From the NCBI GenBank assembly GCA_947177395.1, contig CAMWUI010000022.1, forward strand, positions 1-47,170: a DNA stretch of 47,170 nucleotides. The letters run 5' to 3'. Each line of letters starts with the position of its first letter. Position 1 is the stretch's first letter. A program made the position numbers and the translations under genes. Of this stretch, positions 1-8,390 are shown in pieces. Below the pieces are notes generated by a model. That model did not search any database and was not told the DNA's origin. It saw nothing but the letters and a program-made list of their open reading frames with translations. The DNA comes from an uncultured Paraprevotella sp. (GTDB lineage: Bacteria; Bacteroidota; Bacteroidia; Bacteroidales; Bacteroidaceae).

Positions 1-76
1 ATGGTTTTTTTCGGAAAAGCAATGGTTTTTTTCGGAAAAGCAATGGTTTTTTTCGGAAAAGCAATGGTTTTTTTCG
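1..76. repeat. 21-bp tandem repeat at the window edge
   Basis: Three exact copies of a 21-bp unit start at 1, 22 and 43. Each begins ATGGTTTTTTTCGG and ends AAAGCA. A fourth copy starting at 64 breaks down after 13 bases. The array probably continues to the left of the window. The unit is a multiple of three, so it would read MVFFGKA repeatedly, but nothing else supports a gene here. Confidence 0.9.
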
Positions 77-156
77 CTGGAAGTATACCTCTGTGGCTCC
101 GGAACGACATCCCTGCGTCCGCGGGGGCATGCCACGGTCGGAAACCGCCGCTTCCC

Positions 157-204
157 TATATAATAAGGAACGCGCGCACGCGCGCGCGCGTTCCTTATTA
201 TATA
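157..204. repeat. Long perfect inverted repeat (hairpin)
   Basis: Two 21-bp arms (157-177 and 184-204) are exactly complementary around a 6-base loop. The outer part is AT-rich (TATATAATAAGGAA) and the inner part is alternating CG, continuing through the loop. It may be a bidirectional terminator for a gene left of the window, but there is no clear U-tract apart from the AT-rich arm. It lies about 110 bp upstream of the GH35 promoter. Confidence 0.85.
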
Positions 205-316
205 TAAGCGTCCGCCGCCCCGGAAAAGAATCCCCGCCCGCACGCGCCCGACGGCGCCGGAGAGGGAAAAAGGAAAAAATCCGCGGCCGGAAAGCCGAAG
301 TTTTAATACTATTTCG

Positions 317-324
317 TATATTTG
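317..324 (+). promoter_or_regulatory. Promoter -7 element of the GH35 gene
   Basis: TATATTTG matches the Bacteroidota -7 consensus TAnnTTTG, with a T-rich stretch (GTTTTAA) around 300-306 at about the right distance for the -33 element. Transcription would start near 331. This rules out the TTG at 322 as the start codon and supports the ATG at 367. Confidence 0.6.
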
Positions 325-366
325 ACGCGCGAAACACGTCAAACAAACCTAAACTCAATAAACATC

Positions 367-2733
367 ATGGCATTACTACCAACAAGCATCGGCCGGGCGC
401 TGGCATCGCTGGCGCTCGCGGCCGGACTCGCGACCGCCACGCCCGCGACGGCCGCCACCCGCGGCGGCTCCTTCACCGTGGGCGACAAGACATTCCTGCT
501 CAACGGCAAGCCCTTCGTCATCAAGGCCGCCGAAGTACACTACCCCCGCATCCCGCGACCCTACTGGGAGCAGCGCATCAAGATGTGCAAGGCGCTGGGC
601 ATGAACACACTCTGCGTCTACGTCTTCTGGAACATACACGAGCAGGAGGAGGGACAGTTCGATTTCACGGGCAACAACGACCTCGCGGCCTTCGTCCGCC
701 TGGCGCAGAAAAACGGCATGTACGTCATCGTGCGCCCCGGACCCTACGTCTGCGCCGAGTGGGAGATGGGCGGACTGCCCTGGTGGCTGCTGAAGAAAAA
801 AGACATACGCCTGCGCGAGCGCGACCCCTACTTCATGGAGCGACTGCGCATCTTCGAACAGAAGGTGGGCGAACAGATAGGCGGGCTCACCATCGAGAAG
901 GGCGGACCCATCATCATGGTGCAGGTGGAGAATGAATACGGCTCCTACGGCGAGGACAAACCCTACATCAGCGAAGTGCGCGACATCATCCGCGACTCGG
1001 GCTTCGACCAGGTGACGCTCTTCCAATGCGACTGGAGCTCCAACTTCACCAAGAACGGGCTCGACGACCTCGTGTGGACGATGAACTTCGGCACGGGCGC
1101 CAACATCGACAACGAGTTCCGCCGCCTGGGCGAACTGCGCCCCCAGTCGCCCAAGATGTGCTCCGAATTCTGGAGCGGATGGTTCGACAAATGGGGCGGA
1201 CGCCACGAGACGCGCGGCAGCCGGCAGATGGTCGACGGACTGCGCGAGATGCTCGACAAAAACATCTCCTTCTCCCTCTACATGACCCACGGCGGCACCA
1301 ACTGGGGCCACTGGGCCGGAGCCAACAGCCCCGGGTTCGCGCCCGACGTGACGTCGTACGACTATGACGCGCCCATCAACGAGGCCGGACAGGTGACGCC
1401 CAAGTACACCGAGCTGCGCCAGATGATGGCCGCCTACAGCGACGGCGGACGGCCGCTCCCCGCCATACCCGCCCAGTATCCCGTCATCAGCCTGCCGCGC
1501 GTGGAATTCACCCACGTGGCACCGCTCTTCGACAACCTGCCCGAGCCGGTGCAGACGATGGACATACGCACCATGGAAGAGTTCGGACAGGGATGGGGCT
1601 CCATCCTCTACCGCACACAGACGCCCGAGGTGCCCACGCAGAGCGTGCTCACCGTGACCGAGGCCCACGACTTCGCGCAAGTCTTCGTCAACGGGCGGCT
1701 CATCGGATCGCTCGACCGCCGCAACCACGAGAAGACCCTCCTGCTGCCCGCCCTGCGGCGAGGCGACCGTCTCGACATACTCGTCGAGGCCATGGGACGC
1801 ATCAACTTCGGACGCGCCATCAAGGACTTCAAGGGCATCACCGAACGCGTCGAACTCTCCTACGCCATGGACAACGGAAGCCAGGTGAACATCAACCTGA
1901 AAAACTGGAGCGTCTACTGTCTGCCCGACAGCTACGAGGCACAGTGCGACATGGCATACCGCCCCGCCGACGGACAGAAGGTGCCGGGATGCTACCGCGC
2001 CACGTTCAACCTCCGCAAGACGGGCGACACGTTCATCAACATGGAGACATGGGGCAAGGGCCAGGTATACGTCAACGGGCACGCCATCGGCCGCTTCTGG
2101 CAGATAGGCCCGCAACAGACGCTCTACATGCCCGGCTGCTGGCTCCGCAAGGGCGAGAACGAAATCATCGTGATGGACATCGTCGGCCCCCGCGAAACAG
2201 CCGTCGAGGGACTCACGGCCCCCATCATCGACAAACTGAGCCAAAGTTCGCCCGCCACCCACCGCAAGCCGGGGCAGGAGCTTGACCTCGCGGGCGAAAA
2301 ACCGTGCCACAGCGGCCAGTTCAAGCCCGGCAACGGATGGCAGGAAGTGAAGTTCGACGCCCCCGCGACGGGACGCTACGTCTGCATCGAGGCGCTCAAC
2401 TCGCACAACGACCGCGAGTATGCCTGCATCGCCGAGTGGTACATGCTCGACGCCGACGGGCAGCGCCTGAGCCGCGAGCCGTGGACGGTGGCCTACTGCG
2501 ACAACGAGGACGTGGAGACGGGCAACAAGGCGGCCGACAAGATATTCGACCTGCAGGAATCCACCTTCTGGAGCACCTGCCGCGGCGCGCAGTTCCCCCA
2601 CACCATCGTGCTCGACCTGGGCAGCGAACAGACGCTCACCGGTCTGCAGTACCTGCCCCGCGTGGAGCAGGGCGCGCCCGAGAGCATACGCGACTACCGC
2701 ATCTACGTGAAGCGGACGCCGTTCAAGTTCTGA
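367..2733 (+). CDS. Secreted GH35 beta-galactosidase with C-terminal discoidin-like domain
   Basis: This is a glycoside hydrolase family 35 enzyme that releases terminal beta-galactose from glycans. It is about 788 residues long from the ATG at 367. An Ala-rich signal peptide spans residues 1-30 (ends TPATAATRG), so it is periplasmic or surface-exposed. The GH35 catalytic core follows: VENEYG gives the acid/base at E190 and CSEFWSGWFD gives the nucleophile at E267. Beta-galactosidase jelly-roll regions lie in the middle, and the last ~140 residues (GRYVCIEALNSHNDREYACI) resemble an F5/8 type C/CBM32 domain. No SusC/D pair is adjacent, so this is not an obvious polysaccharide utilization locus. 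Codon third positions are extremely GC-rich compared with genes further right. Confidence 0.93.
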   Translation: MALLPTSIGRALASLALAAGLATATPATAATRGGSFTVGDKTFLLNGKPFVIKAAEVHYPRIPRPYWEQRIKMCKALGMNTLCVYVFWNIHEQEEGQFDFTGNNDLAAFVRLAQKNGMYVIVRPGPYVCAEWEMGGLPWWLLKKKDIRLRERDPYFMERLRIFEQKVGEQIGGLTIEKGGPIIMVQVENEYGSYGEDKPYISEVRDIIRDSGFDQVTLFQCDWSSNFTKNGLDDLVWTMNFGTGANIDNEFRRLGELRPQSPKMCSEFWSGWFDKWGGRHETRGSRQMVDGLREMLDKNISFSLYMTHGGTNWGHWAGANSPGFAPDVTSYDYDAPINEAGQVTPKYTELRQMMAAYSDGGRPLPAIPAQYPVISLPRVEFTHVAPLFDNLPEPVQTMDIRTMEEFGQGWGSILYRTQTPEVPTQSVLTVTEAHDFAQVFVNGRLIGSLDRRNHEKTLLLPALRRGDRLDILVEAMGRINFGRAIKDFKGITERVELSYAMDNGSQVNINLKNWSVYCLPDSYEAQCDMAYRPADGQKVPGCYRATFNLRKTGDTFINMETWGKGQVYVNGHAIGRFWQIGPQQTLYMPGCWLRKGENEIIVMDIVGPRETAVEGLTAPIIDKLSQSSPATHRKPGQELDLAGEKPCHSGQFKPGNGWQEVKFDAPATGRYVCIEALNSHNDREYACIAEWYMLDADGQRLSREPWTVAYCDNEDVETGNKAADKIFDLQESTFWSTCRGAQFPHTIVLDLGSEQTLTGLQYLPRVEQGAPESIRDYRIYVKRTPFKF

Positions 2734-2791
2734 CCCGCCGATGCCCCCGGCCTGCCCGGGGGCAACCGGTAGCCCGCCGGCGCGGGCGTGA

Positions 2792-2847
2792 CGCACGAAC
2801 GCGGATTATTCCTTCGGTCTACGAAAAGAATAATCCGCGTTCATGCG
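2792..2847. terminator. Hairpin between convergent genes, overlapping the amidase 3' end
   Basis: A stem of 20 pairs with one mismatch (2792-2811 with 2828-2847, of which 15 pairs at 2797-2811/2828-2842 are perfect) encloses a 16-base loop. It lies between the plus-strand GH35 gene and the minus-strand amidase gene and could stop transcription from both sides. A U-tract is weak on both strands. The stem is also coding: the last 12 residues of the amidase and its stop codon fall inside it. Confidence 0.65.
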
Positions 2848-3648
2848 TTTCCGGCATCCGCCGTCCGCCGCCCCCCACGGCTGCGTGTCAAGGGTGAACG
2901 GGTCCGCGTCCGCCCACACGGGAAACTTCTCCCGGCACCGGCGCAGCACCTCCATGTCCGCCACGCCCGTCCGCTCGCACGCCACGCCCTCGGCCTCGTC
3001 CGTCAGCGCGCGGCCGAGAGGGTCCACCAGCACGCTGTGCCCGCAATAGTCGCCCGCCTCGTCCGCGCCCACGCGGTTCACCCCCGCCACGTAACACTGG
3101 TTCTCGATGGCGCGCGCCCGCAGCAGCGTGTCCCACGCCCCGATGCGCGCCGTGGGCCAGTTGGCCACATAGAGAGCCAGGTCGTAGTCCTGCCTGTTGC
3201 GCGACCACACGGGGAAGCGCAGGTCGTAGCACACCTGCAGCAGGATGCGCACGCCCCGCCAACAGACCACCGTGCGCGCGGCGCCCGCCCGGTAGCAACG
3301 GTCCTCGCCGCCGTAGGCAAACAGGTGGCGCTTGTCGTAGACGGCGCACGCGCCGTCCGGCATGGCCAGCAACAGGCGGTTGCGCAACGTCCCGTCCGCC
3401 TTCCTCACGGCCACGCTGCCCGCCAGGGCCGCGTCCCGCTCGGCGGCACGCCGGCGCATCCACGCCTGCACGCGCCCGCCCTCGGACTCTGCCGCCGCGT
3501 CGGGCTGCATGCAGAACCCGCTGGCGAACATTTCCGGAAATACAAACAGGTCGGTGCCCGCATGGCGCAACATCGCCTCGTCGAGCCGCCGCAGGTTTTC
3601 CTCCGCGTCGCCCCGACGGATATCGCTCTGTACAAGTGTGATTCTCAT
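2806..3648 (-). CDS. Nitrilase-superfamily amidase (omega-amidase/YafV-like)
   Basis: This is a carbon-nitrogen hydrolase of 280 residues, the usual size for a single-domain member. The Glu-Lys-Cys triad is visible: E39 in VFPEMF, K106 in YDKRHLF and C140 in LLQVCYDLRFP. The CYDLRFP and FPEMFASGF signatures fit the NIT2/YafV omega-amidase branch, which hydrolyses alpha-ketoglutaramate or alpha-ketosuccinamate formed by glutamine transaminases. Substrate is inferred from family resemblance only. No signal peptide is seen, so it should be cytoplasmic. The gene is very GC-rich. Its 3' end runs into the terminator-like hairpin, giving a tail that reads NADYSFRRPKE. Confidence 0.88.
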   Translation of the reverse strand: MRITLVQSDIRRGDAEENLRRLDEAMLRHAGTDLFVFPEMFASGFCMQPDAAAESEGGRVQAWMRRRAAERDAALAGSVAVRKADGTLRNRLLLAMPDGACAVYDKRHLFAYGGEDRCYRAGAARTVVCWRGVRILLQVCYDLRFPVWSRNRQDYDLALYVANWPTARIGAWDTLLRARAIENQCYVAGVNRVGADEAGDYCGHSVLVDPLGRALTDEAEGVACERTGVADMEVLRRCREKFPVWADADPFTLDTQPWGAADGGCRKRMNADYSFRRPKE

Positions 3649-3668
3649 ATCCTCGTCTTTTCCGGCGG

Positions 3669-3696
3669 CAAAGATAAGAAAGTTTTTCAGGAAAAC
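3669..3696 (-). promoter_or_regulatory. Promoter of the amidase gene
   Basis: On the minus strand TATCTTTG (3669-3676 as CAAAGATA) fits TAnnTTTG, with GTTTTC (3691-3696) in the -33 position. It lies about 20 bp upstream of the amidase start and interlocks with the plus-strand promoter of the AlaX-like gene. Confidence 0.6.
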
Positions 3697-3717
3697 GGGA
3701 TAAAATGCCTATCTTTG
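3683..3717 (+). promoter_or_regulatory. Promoter of the AlaX-like gene
   Basis: TATCTTTG at 3710-3717 fits the -7 consensus, with a T5 run (3683-3687) at the -33 position, 22 bases away. Start codon at 3755. The -33 region overlaps that of the divergent amidase promoter. Confidence 0.6.
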
Positions 3718-3754
3718 CCGCGGCCGACGGCCGTTTGACGAACCTCATACACTC

Positions 3755-4228
3755 ATGGAAACAGACATCCCGACTCCCAAGTTTCAGGACGAAACGATAG
3801 CGCCGATGCATTCGGCGGAACATCTGCTCAACCAGACGATGGTGCGCATGTTCGGTTGCGAACGCTCGCACAACGCTCACATCGAACGGAAGAAAAGCAA
3901 AGTGAATTACCTCCTGCGCCGCGAACCGTCCGCCGGGGAAATAGCCGACATCGAGCGACGGATGAACGAGGTGATAGGGCGCGACCTGCCCGTGACTTTC
4001 GAGGCTGTGGAACGTGGCGCGATACCGGCGGGCGTGCCGCTCGACCGCCTGCCCGGGGACGCGGGCGACCGGCTACGCCTGGTGCGCATCGGCGACTACG
4101 ACGTGTGTGCCTGCATCGGCTGCCACGTGGCCCGCACGGGCGAGATAGGCACGTTCCGCATCACGAGCACGAGCTACCGCGACGGGGAATTCCGCATCGT
4201 CTTTCGCCTCGCCCCGCGCGAAACGTAG
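3755..4228 (+). CDS. AlaX-like tRNA editing protein (alanyl-tRNA synthetase editing domain)
   Basis: This 157-residue free-standing relative of the AlaRS editing (second additional) domain should hydrolyse mischarged aminoacyl-tRNA such as Ser-tRNA-Ala. The two zinc-ligand motifs of the family are present: HxxxH in MHSAEHLLNQ near residue 20 and CxxxH in CIGCHVARTGEIG near residue 118. It is shorter than full AlaX-M/L proteins, containing essentially only the C-terminal catalytic half. Its end is 8 bases from the end of the convergent ispE gene. Amino-acid specificity cannot be read from the sequence. Confidence 0.85.
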   Translation: METDIPTPKFQDETIAPMHSAEHLLNQTMVRMFGCERSHNAHIERKKSKVNYLLRREPSAGEIADIERRMNEVIGRDLPVTFEAVERGAIPAGVPLDRLPGDAGDRLRLVRIGDYDVCACIGCHVARTGEIGTFRITSTSYRDGEFRIVFRLAPRET

Positions 4229-4236
4229 CCGCGGCG

Positions 4237-5121
4237 TCATTCCAACTTCCTCTGGCGGCAGAACATGCCGCCGAACACTTCCTCCACATGCTCCACCGGC
4301 GCGCGGAACAGGCCGTAGACGCTGGCTCCGCTGCCGCTCATCGAGGCGTACACCGCCCCGAGGTCGTAGAGTTTGTCCTTGACGGCAGCAATCTCCGGAT
4401 GGGCGGGGAAGACGCTCGCCTCGAAGTCGTTGCGTAGCGTCTCGCGCCATGTCTCCACCGGCTGGCGCAGCGCGTCCGGCAGGTGGACTTCCGCCCGGCG
4501 GGGGCGGATGAGCGAGTAAGCCTCGCGGGTGGAGATGAACGTGTCACCCTTTACCACCACGAGCCAGAGTCCCCGCAGCGAAAAGCCTTCGAGCGGCGTC
4601 AGCACGTCGCCGATGCCCGTAGCGAACGCCGGCCGGTTGCGGACGAAGAAGGGGCAGTCGGCCCCGAGCCGCACGACGCGCTCTTCCAGCCCGGCGTCGG
4701 ACAGCCCCAGCGAGAATTTCTCGTTCAGCAGGCGCATCATGAAGGCCGCGTCGGCCGATCCGCCTCCCAATCCCGCACCGGAAGGGATGTGTTTATACAT
4801 ATATATATATATAGGCGGCAGGGCGAACTCCTCCCGCAGCAGGCGGTAGGCTTTCACGACGAGGTTGTCTTCCGGCGTTCCGGCCACGGGCGTGCCCGCC
4901 ACGCGCAGCGTGTAGTCGTCCGTCACTGCCGTGTGGACGGGCACGCCCGGCGGGAGGGCGACGGCCGGCGCCTCGCCAAACTGCGGCGTGCGCTCGTTCA
5001 CCTCCAGTGCGTCCTGCAGCGGGATGGGGTAGAACACGGTTTCCAGATTGTGGTAGCCGTCCGTCCGCTTTTCCGTGACGAACAGGCCCAGGTTTATCTT
5101 GGCATTGGGGAATAGTATCAT
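4237..5121 (-). CDS. ispE: 4-diphosphocytidyl-2-C-methyl-D-erythritol kinase
   Basis: IspE is the GHMP-family kinase that phosphorylates CDP-methylerythritol in the MEP pathway of isoprenoid synthesis. The protein has 294 residues, within the normal range. The N-terminal [12 protein letters not shown], the ATP-binding loop [15 protein letters not shown] near residue 115 and the C-terminal [12 protein letters not shown] are all typical. It is cytoplasmic. A run of AT dinucleotides (about 4798-4812) lies inside the coding region and encodes IYIYMYK just before the ATP loop. A change of one dinucleotide would shift the frame of this normally essential gene. Confidence 0.95.
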   Translation of the reverse strand: MILFPNAKINLGLFVTEKRTDGYHNLETVFYPIPLQDALEVNERTPQFGEAPAVALPPGVPVHTAVTDDYTLRVAGTPVAGTPEDNLVVKAYRLLREEFALPPIYIYMYKHIPSGAGLGGGSADAAFMMRLLNEKFSLGLSDAGLEERVVRLGADCPFFVRNRPAFATGIGDVLTPLEGFSLRGLWLVVVKGDTFISTREAYSLIRPRRAEVHLPDALRQPVETWRETLRNDFEASVFPAHPEIAAVKDKLYDLGAVYASMSGSGASVYGLFRAPVEHVEEVFGGMFCRQRKLE

Positions 5122-5190
5122 AGCGATGGGTGTTGTGTTTTTGCGGCTTCAAAATTATAAAATTCTTCAGGGCCGTCCAATGTTTGCGAC

Positions 5191-5231
5191 AAAAAAGAGA
5201 CCGCCCCCGTGCGCCGGGAGCGGTCTTTTTT
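5191..5231. terminator. Intrinsic terminator downstream of the secreted Ig-like gene
   Basis: The stem AGACCGC/GCGGTCT (5198-5204 with 5220-5226) plus an inner C/G-rich part is flanked by A6 on the left and T6 on the right. It can therefore work on either strand. In context it ends the minus-strand gene at 5259-6623. Confidence 0.85.
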
Positions 5232-5258
5232 CGCGTATGGCCGAGGCAGGGCCGCGGC

Positions 5259-6623
5259 TTACTTCACGATGAACTTCTTGCCGTCGCGGATGTTGATGCC
5301 TTTCCGGGCCTTCTCCACGCGCTGGCCGGCCAGGTTGTAGATGGCGCCGTCCTTGCGGGCAGCTGCTACTTCCACCTTGCCGATGGCCGTTTCGTCGGCC
5401 GACGTGTTCACGCTGAAGTTCTTGATTTCCCATGTACCGGCGGCCTCGGACGTGCTCGTGTACTTGAAGCCGATCTGTATCTTGCGGCCTTCATAGCCGG
5501 CCAGGCTCACCTTCTGGGTCTCGAAGGCCGACCAGTTCTTGCCCTCCGGCAGTTCCGGATAGGTGATGGCGAGCTGCTTCCATTCGCCGCCCTGCTCTCT
5601 TACCCAAAGGGTAGCCTCTTCCGACACCGTGCCGAAATACTTGCTGATGCACTGGTCGAACGACACGTAGCGCACCACTTCCGTCGCGGCGATCTCGATG
5701 ACAGGAGAAACCAACCAACTCTCGGACGCCTTGTTGCTGCCGCTCACGAAAGCCGAAGCCTTCATGTATTTATACTTGCTGTCGTGGCTCCACACGTACG
5801 ACAGACCCTCTTCGAGCGTCACGTCCTCGATGGTGAACGAGCCCATGCCGGCTTCGAAGGTTTCCTCGTACGGCTCCGTCACTTCCGTGCGGATGGCTTC
5901 GCCCACGATGATCGTATAGGAGGCGGAACCGGCGCTATACTCCTCGTTTTCCTCGGCCGTGGCGGTGATGACGACCGTACCGGCTGCAACAAGTGTCACG
6001 TCGCCCGTGGCTGCATCCACCGTGGCTACGGCTTCGTCCGACGAGGAATAGGTTACTTCGGCCGTTGTCTCCTTGCTCAGTGTCGGGGCGGTGAACTCGC
6101 TACCGAGAGTCGTGCTGACCTGAGTGGCGCTGAAAGCCAGTTTCGGAGCTTTCTTCACCGGAGCTTCGGCGCCTTGGTATGTCACTTCGATGGCCGTGAT
6201 AGAGGTGTTGCTCTTCGTGATGGTGCAGTTGATGGTCACCGTCTCGGCGGTGCCGGTCCATTCGCCGTTGTCGTAAGTGCCCGTTTCCGTGGCGAAGTTG
6301 GAGGCCGCCTTGGCCGTAAGTTTCACCGACGTGATGACGCTGCCTTCCGGCACGCTCAGTTCAATGTTGGACGACGCGTAAAAACGCAGCTCGTTACCGC
6401 CCGATACTTTCCACCAGCGGGTTCTTCCGTTGAGCACGGCCGTCACGTCGCCCTCTGCCAGCGTGTAGGGGTCCGGATTGTACTCGCTCGTGTTGCCGCT
6501 CAGCAACGTCATGCCGTAGGCTGTCTCGCCCGTGAAATCAAACTTGACCGTAGTCTGTGCGCGCAACGAACCGCACAGCACGGCAATCAGTCCCATCAGG
6601 GAATAGCGTAAAGTTTTGTTCAT
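5259..6623 (-). CDS. Secreted Ig-like/choice-of-anchor J type protein
   Basis: About 454 residues starting MNKTLRYSLMGL. The start at 6623 is preferred because it begins a signal peptide (cleavage near GSLRAQ) and follows the promoter at 6658-6665. After a beta-rich N-terminal part (TVKFDFTGETAYGMTLL) there is a BIG_2-like bacterial Ig domain around residues 150-235 (AVATVDAATGDVTLVAAGT). A jelly-roll region with the look of a cleaved-adhesin/choice-of-anchor J domain follows (YEETFEAGMGSF, SWLVSPVIEI, WEIKNFSVN). The C-terminus IYNLAGQRV...GINIRDGKKFIVK is a short conserved tail common on secreted Bacteroidales proteins. Ligand and enzymatic activity, if any, are unknown. Confidence 0.8.
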   Translation of the reverse strand: MNKTLRYSLMGLIAVLCGSLRAQTTVKFDFTGETAYGMTLLSGNTSEYNPDPYTLAEGDVTAVLNGRTRWWKVSGGNELRFYASSNIELSVPEGSVITSVKLTAKAASNFATETGTYDNGEWTGTAETVTINCTITKSNTSITAIEVTYQGAEAPVKKAPKLAFSATQVSTTLGSEFTAPTLSKETTAEVTYSSSDEAVATVDAATGDVTLVAAGTVVITATAEENEEYSAGSASYTIIVGEAIRTEVTEPYEETFEAGMGSFTIEDVTLEEGLSYVWSHDSKYKYMKASAFVSGSNKASESWLVSPVIEIAATEVVRYVSFDQCISKYFGTVSEEATLWVREQGGEWKQLAITYPELPEGKNWSAFETQKVSLAGYEGRKIQIGFKYTSTSEAAGTWEIKNFSVNTSADETAIGKVEVAAARKDGAIYNLAGQRVEKARKGINIRDGKKFIVK

Positions 6624-6657
6624 GATAAAAAAGTTTAATGGTTGATATATGCGGATG

Positions 6658-6665
6658 CAAAGATA
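6658..6665 (-). promoter_or_regulatory. Promoter -7 element of the secreted Ig-like gene
   Basis: CAAAGATA on the plus strand reads TATCTTTG on the minus strand, a match to TAnnTTTG, 35 bp upstream of the ATG at 6623. The -33 element is not clear. Confidence 0.55.
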
Positions 6666-6793
6666 CGTAAAACCATGGACAGGCAAGCGTTCCGACAATT
6701 AAAATTCCGCATAAAAAGACGAAGCGGCACGCCATTTTGAATTTCGGGGCGGAAGAATATGGGAGCGGAACGGCGAATTTCGATTTATTTCGC

Positions 6794-6801
6794 TACCTTT
6801 G
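6794..6801 (+). promoter_or_regulatory. Promoter -7 element of dnaB
   Basis: TACCTTTG fits TAnnTTTG, 33 bp upstream of the dnaB ATG at 6835. The -33 region (GAATTTCG near 6774) is only partly conserved. Confidence 0.55.
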
Positions 6802-6834
6802 CCCTCCCCTTAAATAATAGATATAGGAAAGACA

Positions 6835-8385
6835 ATGGCAGAACAACAACGGAAGACCGCGCGACGGACAACGCGCACGAAAGTGGTGGAAGTTCCCTCG
6901 GAGGACGCTTACGGACGGGAACAACCGCAGGCCGTACCTTTCGAGGAGGCCGTGCTGGGCGCCCTGATGATAGAGAAGGACGCCTATTCGCTGGTGAGCG
7001 AAATCCTGAAGCCCGAATGCTTCTACGACCATCGCCACCAGCTGATATACGAATCCATCCGTACGCTCAACCTGCAACAGAAGCCCGTGGACATCCTCAC
7101 CGTCACGGAGCATCTGAACAGCACGGGCCATCTGGAGGAATGCGGAGGTCCTTACTACATCACGCAACTCAGCGGCAAGGTGGCCTCGTCGGCCCATATC
7201 GAATACCACGCCCGCATCATCGCACAGAAGTATCTGGCCCGCGAGCTCATCACGTTCACGAGCCGTATCCAGTCGAAGGCGTTCGACGCCACGGTGGATG
7301 TGGACGACCTGATGCAGGAGGCCGAGGGCAAGCTGTTCGAGATTTCCCAGCAGAACATGAAGAAGGACTACACGCAGATCAATCCCGTCATCCACGAGGC
7401 CTACGAGATGCTGCAGAAGGCGGCCGCCCGGTCCGACGGACTCAGCGGACTGAGCAGTGGATTCGAAAAACTGGATCGCATGACATCCGGATGGCAGAAC
7501 TCTGATCTGGTCATCATCGCCGCACGTCCGGCCATGGGAAAGACAGCTTTTGTGCTGTCCATGTGCCGCAAGATGGCCGTGGATATGAAGATTCCCTGCG
7601 CCATGTTCTCCCTTGAAATGAGCAACGTGCAGCTGGTGAACCGTATGATTGTGAACGTCTGCGAGATTCCCGGCGAGAAGATAAAGAGCGGGCAGTTGGC
7701 TCCCTACGAATGGGGGCAGCTGGACAACAAAATCACGCAGCTCTACGACGCACCGTTCTACGTGGACGACACGCCTTCGCTCTCGGTGTTCGAACTGCGC
7801 ACCAAGGCACGCCGCCTCGTGCGGGAACACGGCGTGAAAATCATCATGATAGACTACCTGCAACTGATGAACGCCAGCGGCATGTCGTTCGGAAGCCGCC
7901 AGGAAGAGGTGAGCACCATCTCCCGCTCGCTGAAAGGACTGGCCAAAGACCTGAACATCCCCATCATCGCCCTGAGCCAGCTGAACCGTGGCGTGGAGAG
8001 CCGCGAAGGTATCGAAGGCAAGCGCCCGCAACTGAGCGACCTGCGTGAATCCGGAGCCATCGAGCAGGACGCCGACATGGTATGCTTCATCCATCGTCCA
8101 GAATATTACAAGATATACCAGGACGAAAAGGGACGCGACCTGCACGGCATGGCCGAAATCATCATCGCCAAGCACCGTAACGGCGCCGTGGGAGACGTGT
8201 TGCTGAAATTCCGGGGCGAATATGCCCGCTTCCAGGATCCGGACGAGGACGCCTATATCCCCGTACCCGGAGAAGCCGCCGTCTACGGCTCGCGGATGAA
8301 CAGCGGCGACGCACCGGCTCCCATGCCGGCGGACAGCGGTTCTCCGTTTGGTCCGCCTCCTCCCGATGACATTCCTCCGTTCTGA
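6835..8385 (+). CDS. dnaB: Replicative DNA helicase DnaB
   Basis: DnaB is the hexameric 5'-3' helicase at the replication fork. The protein has 516 residues. The N-terminal helicase-interaction domain (PFEEAVLGALMIEKDAY onward) spans about residues 35-140. The RecA-like motor has Walker A ARPAMGKT (K236), Walker B IIMIDYLQLM near residue 342, and SQLNRGVESR near 380. A low-complexity acidic/proline C-terminus (GPPPPDDIPPF) follows. A basic N-terminal stretch (RKTARRTTRTK) is ordinary in Bacteroidales. It has its own promoter and terminator, so it appears monocistronic. No inteins are seen. Confidence 0.97.
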   Translation: MAEQQRKTARRTTRTKVVEVPSEDAYGREQPQAVPFEEAVLGALMIEKDAYSLVSEILKPECFYDHRHQLIYESIRTLNLQQKPVDILTVTEHLNSTGHLEECGGPYYITQLSGKVASSAHIEYHARIIAQKYLARELITFTSRIQSKAFDATVDVDDLMQEAEGKLFEISQQNMKKDYTQINPVIHEAYEMLQKAAARSDGLSGLSSGFEKLDRMTSGWQNSDLVIIAARPAMGKTAFVLSMCRKMAVDMKIPCAMFSLEMSNVQLVNRMIVNVCEIPGEKIKSGQLAPYEWGQLDNKITQLYDAPFYVDDTPSLSVFELRTKARRLVREHGVKIIMIDYLQLMNASGMSFGSRQEEVSTISRSLKGLAKDLNIPIIALSQLNRGVESREGIEGKRPQLSDLRESGAIEQDADMVCFIHRPEYYKIYQDEKGRDLHGMAEIIIAKHRNGAVGDVLLKFRGEYARFQDPDEDAYIPVPGEAAVYGSRMNSGDAPAPMPADSGSPFGPPPPDDIPPF

Positions 8386-8390
8386 TATCC

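Noticed and set aside
93-935. Plus-strand frame rich in Arg and His overlapping the GH35 start
   Set aside because: Composition is typical of an out-of-frame GC-rich shadow, and it runs through the hairpin and promoter.
376-2796. Long open frame on the minus strand opposite the GH35 gene
   Set aside because: It is a product of extreme GC content and third-position bias. The plus strand has the full GH35 domain with catalytic residues, signal peptide and promoter.
6793-8175. Long minus-strand frame opposite dnaB
   Set aside because: It mirrors the dnaB coding strand and shows no domain of its own.
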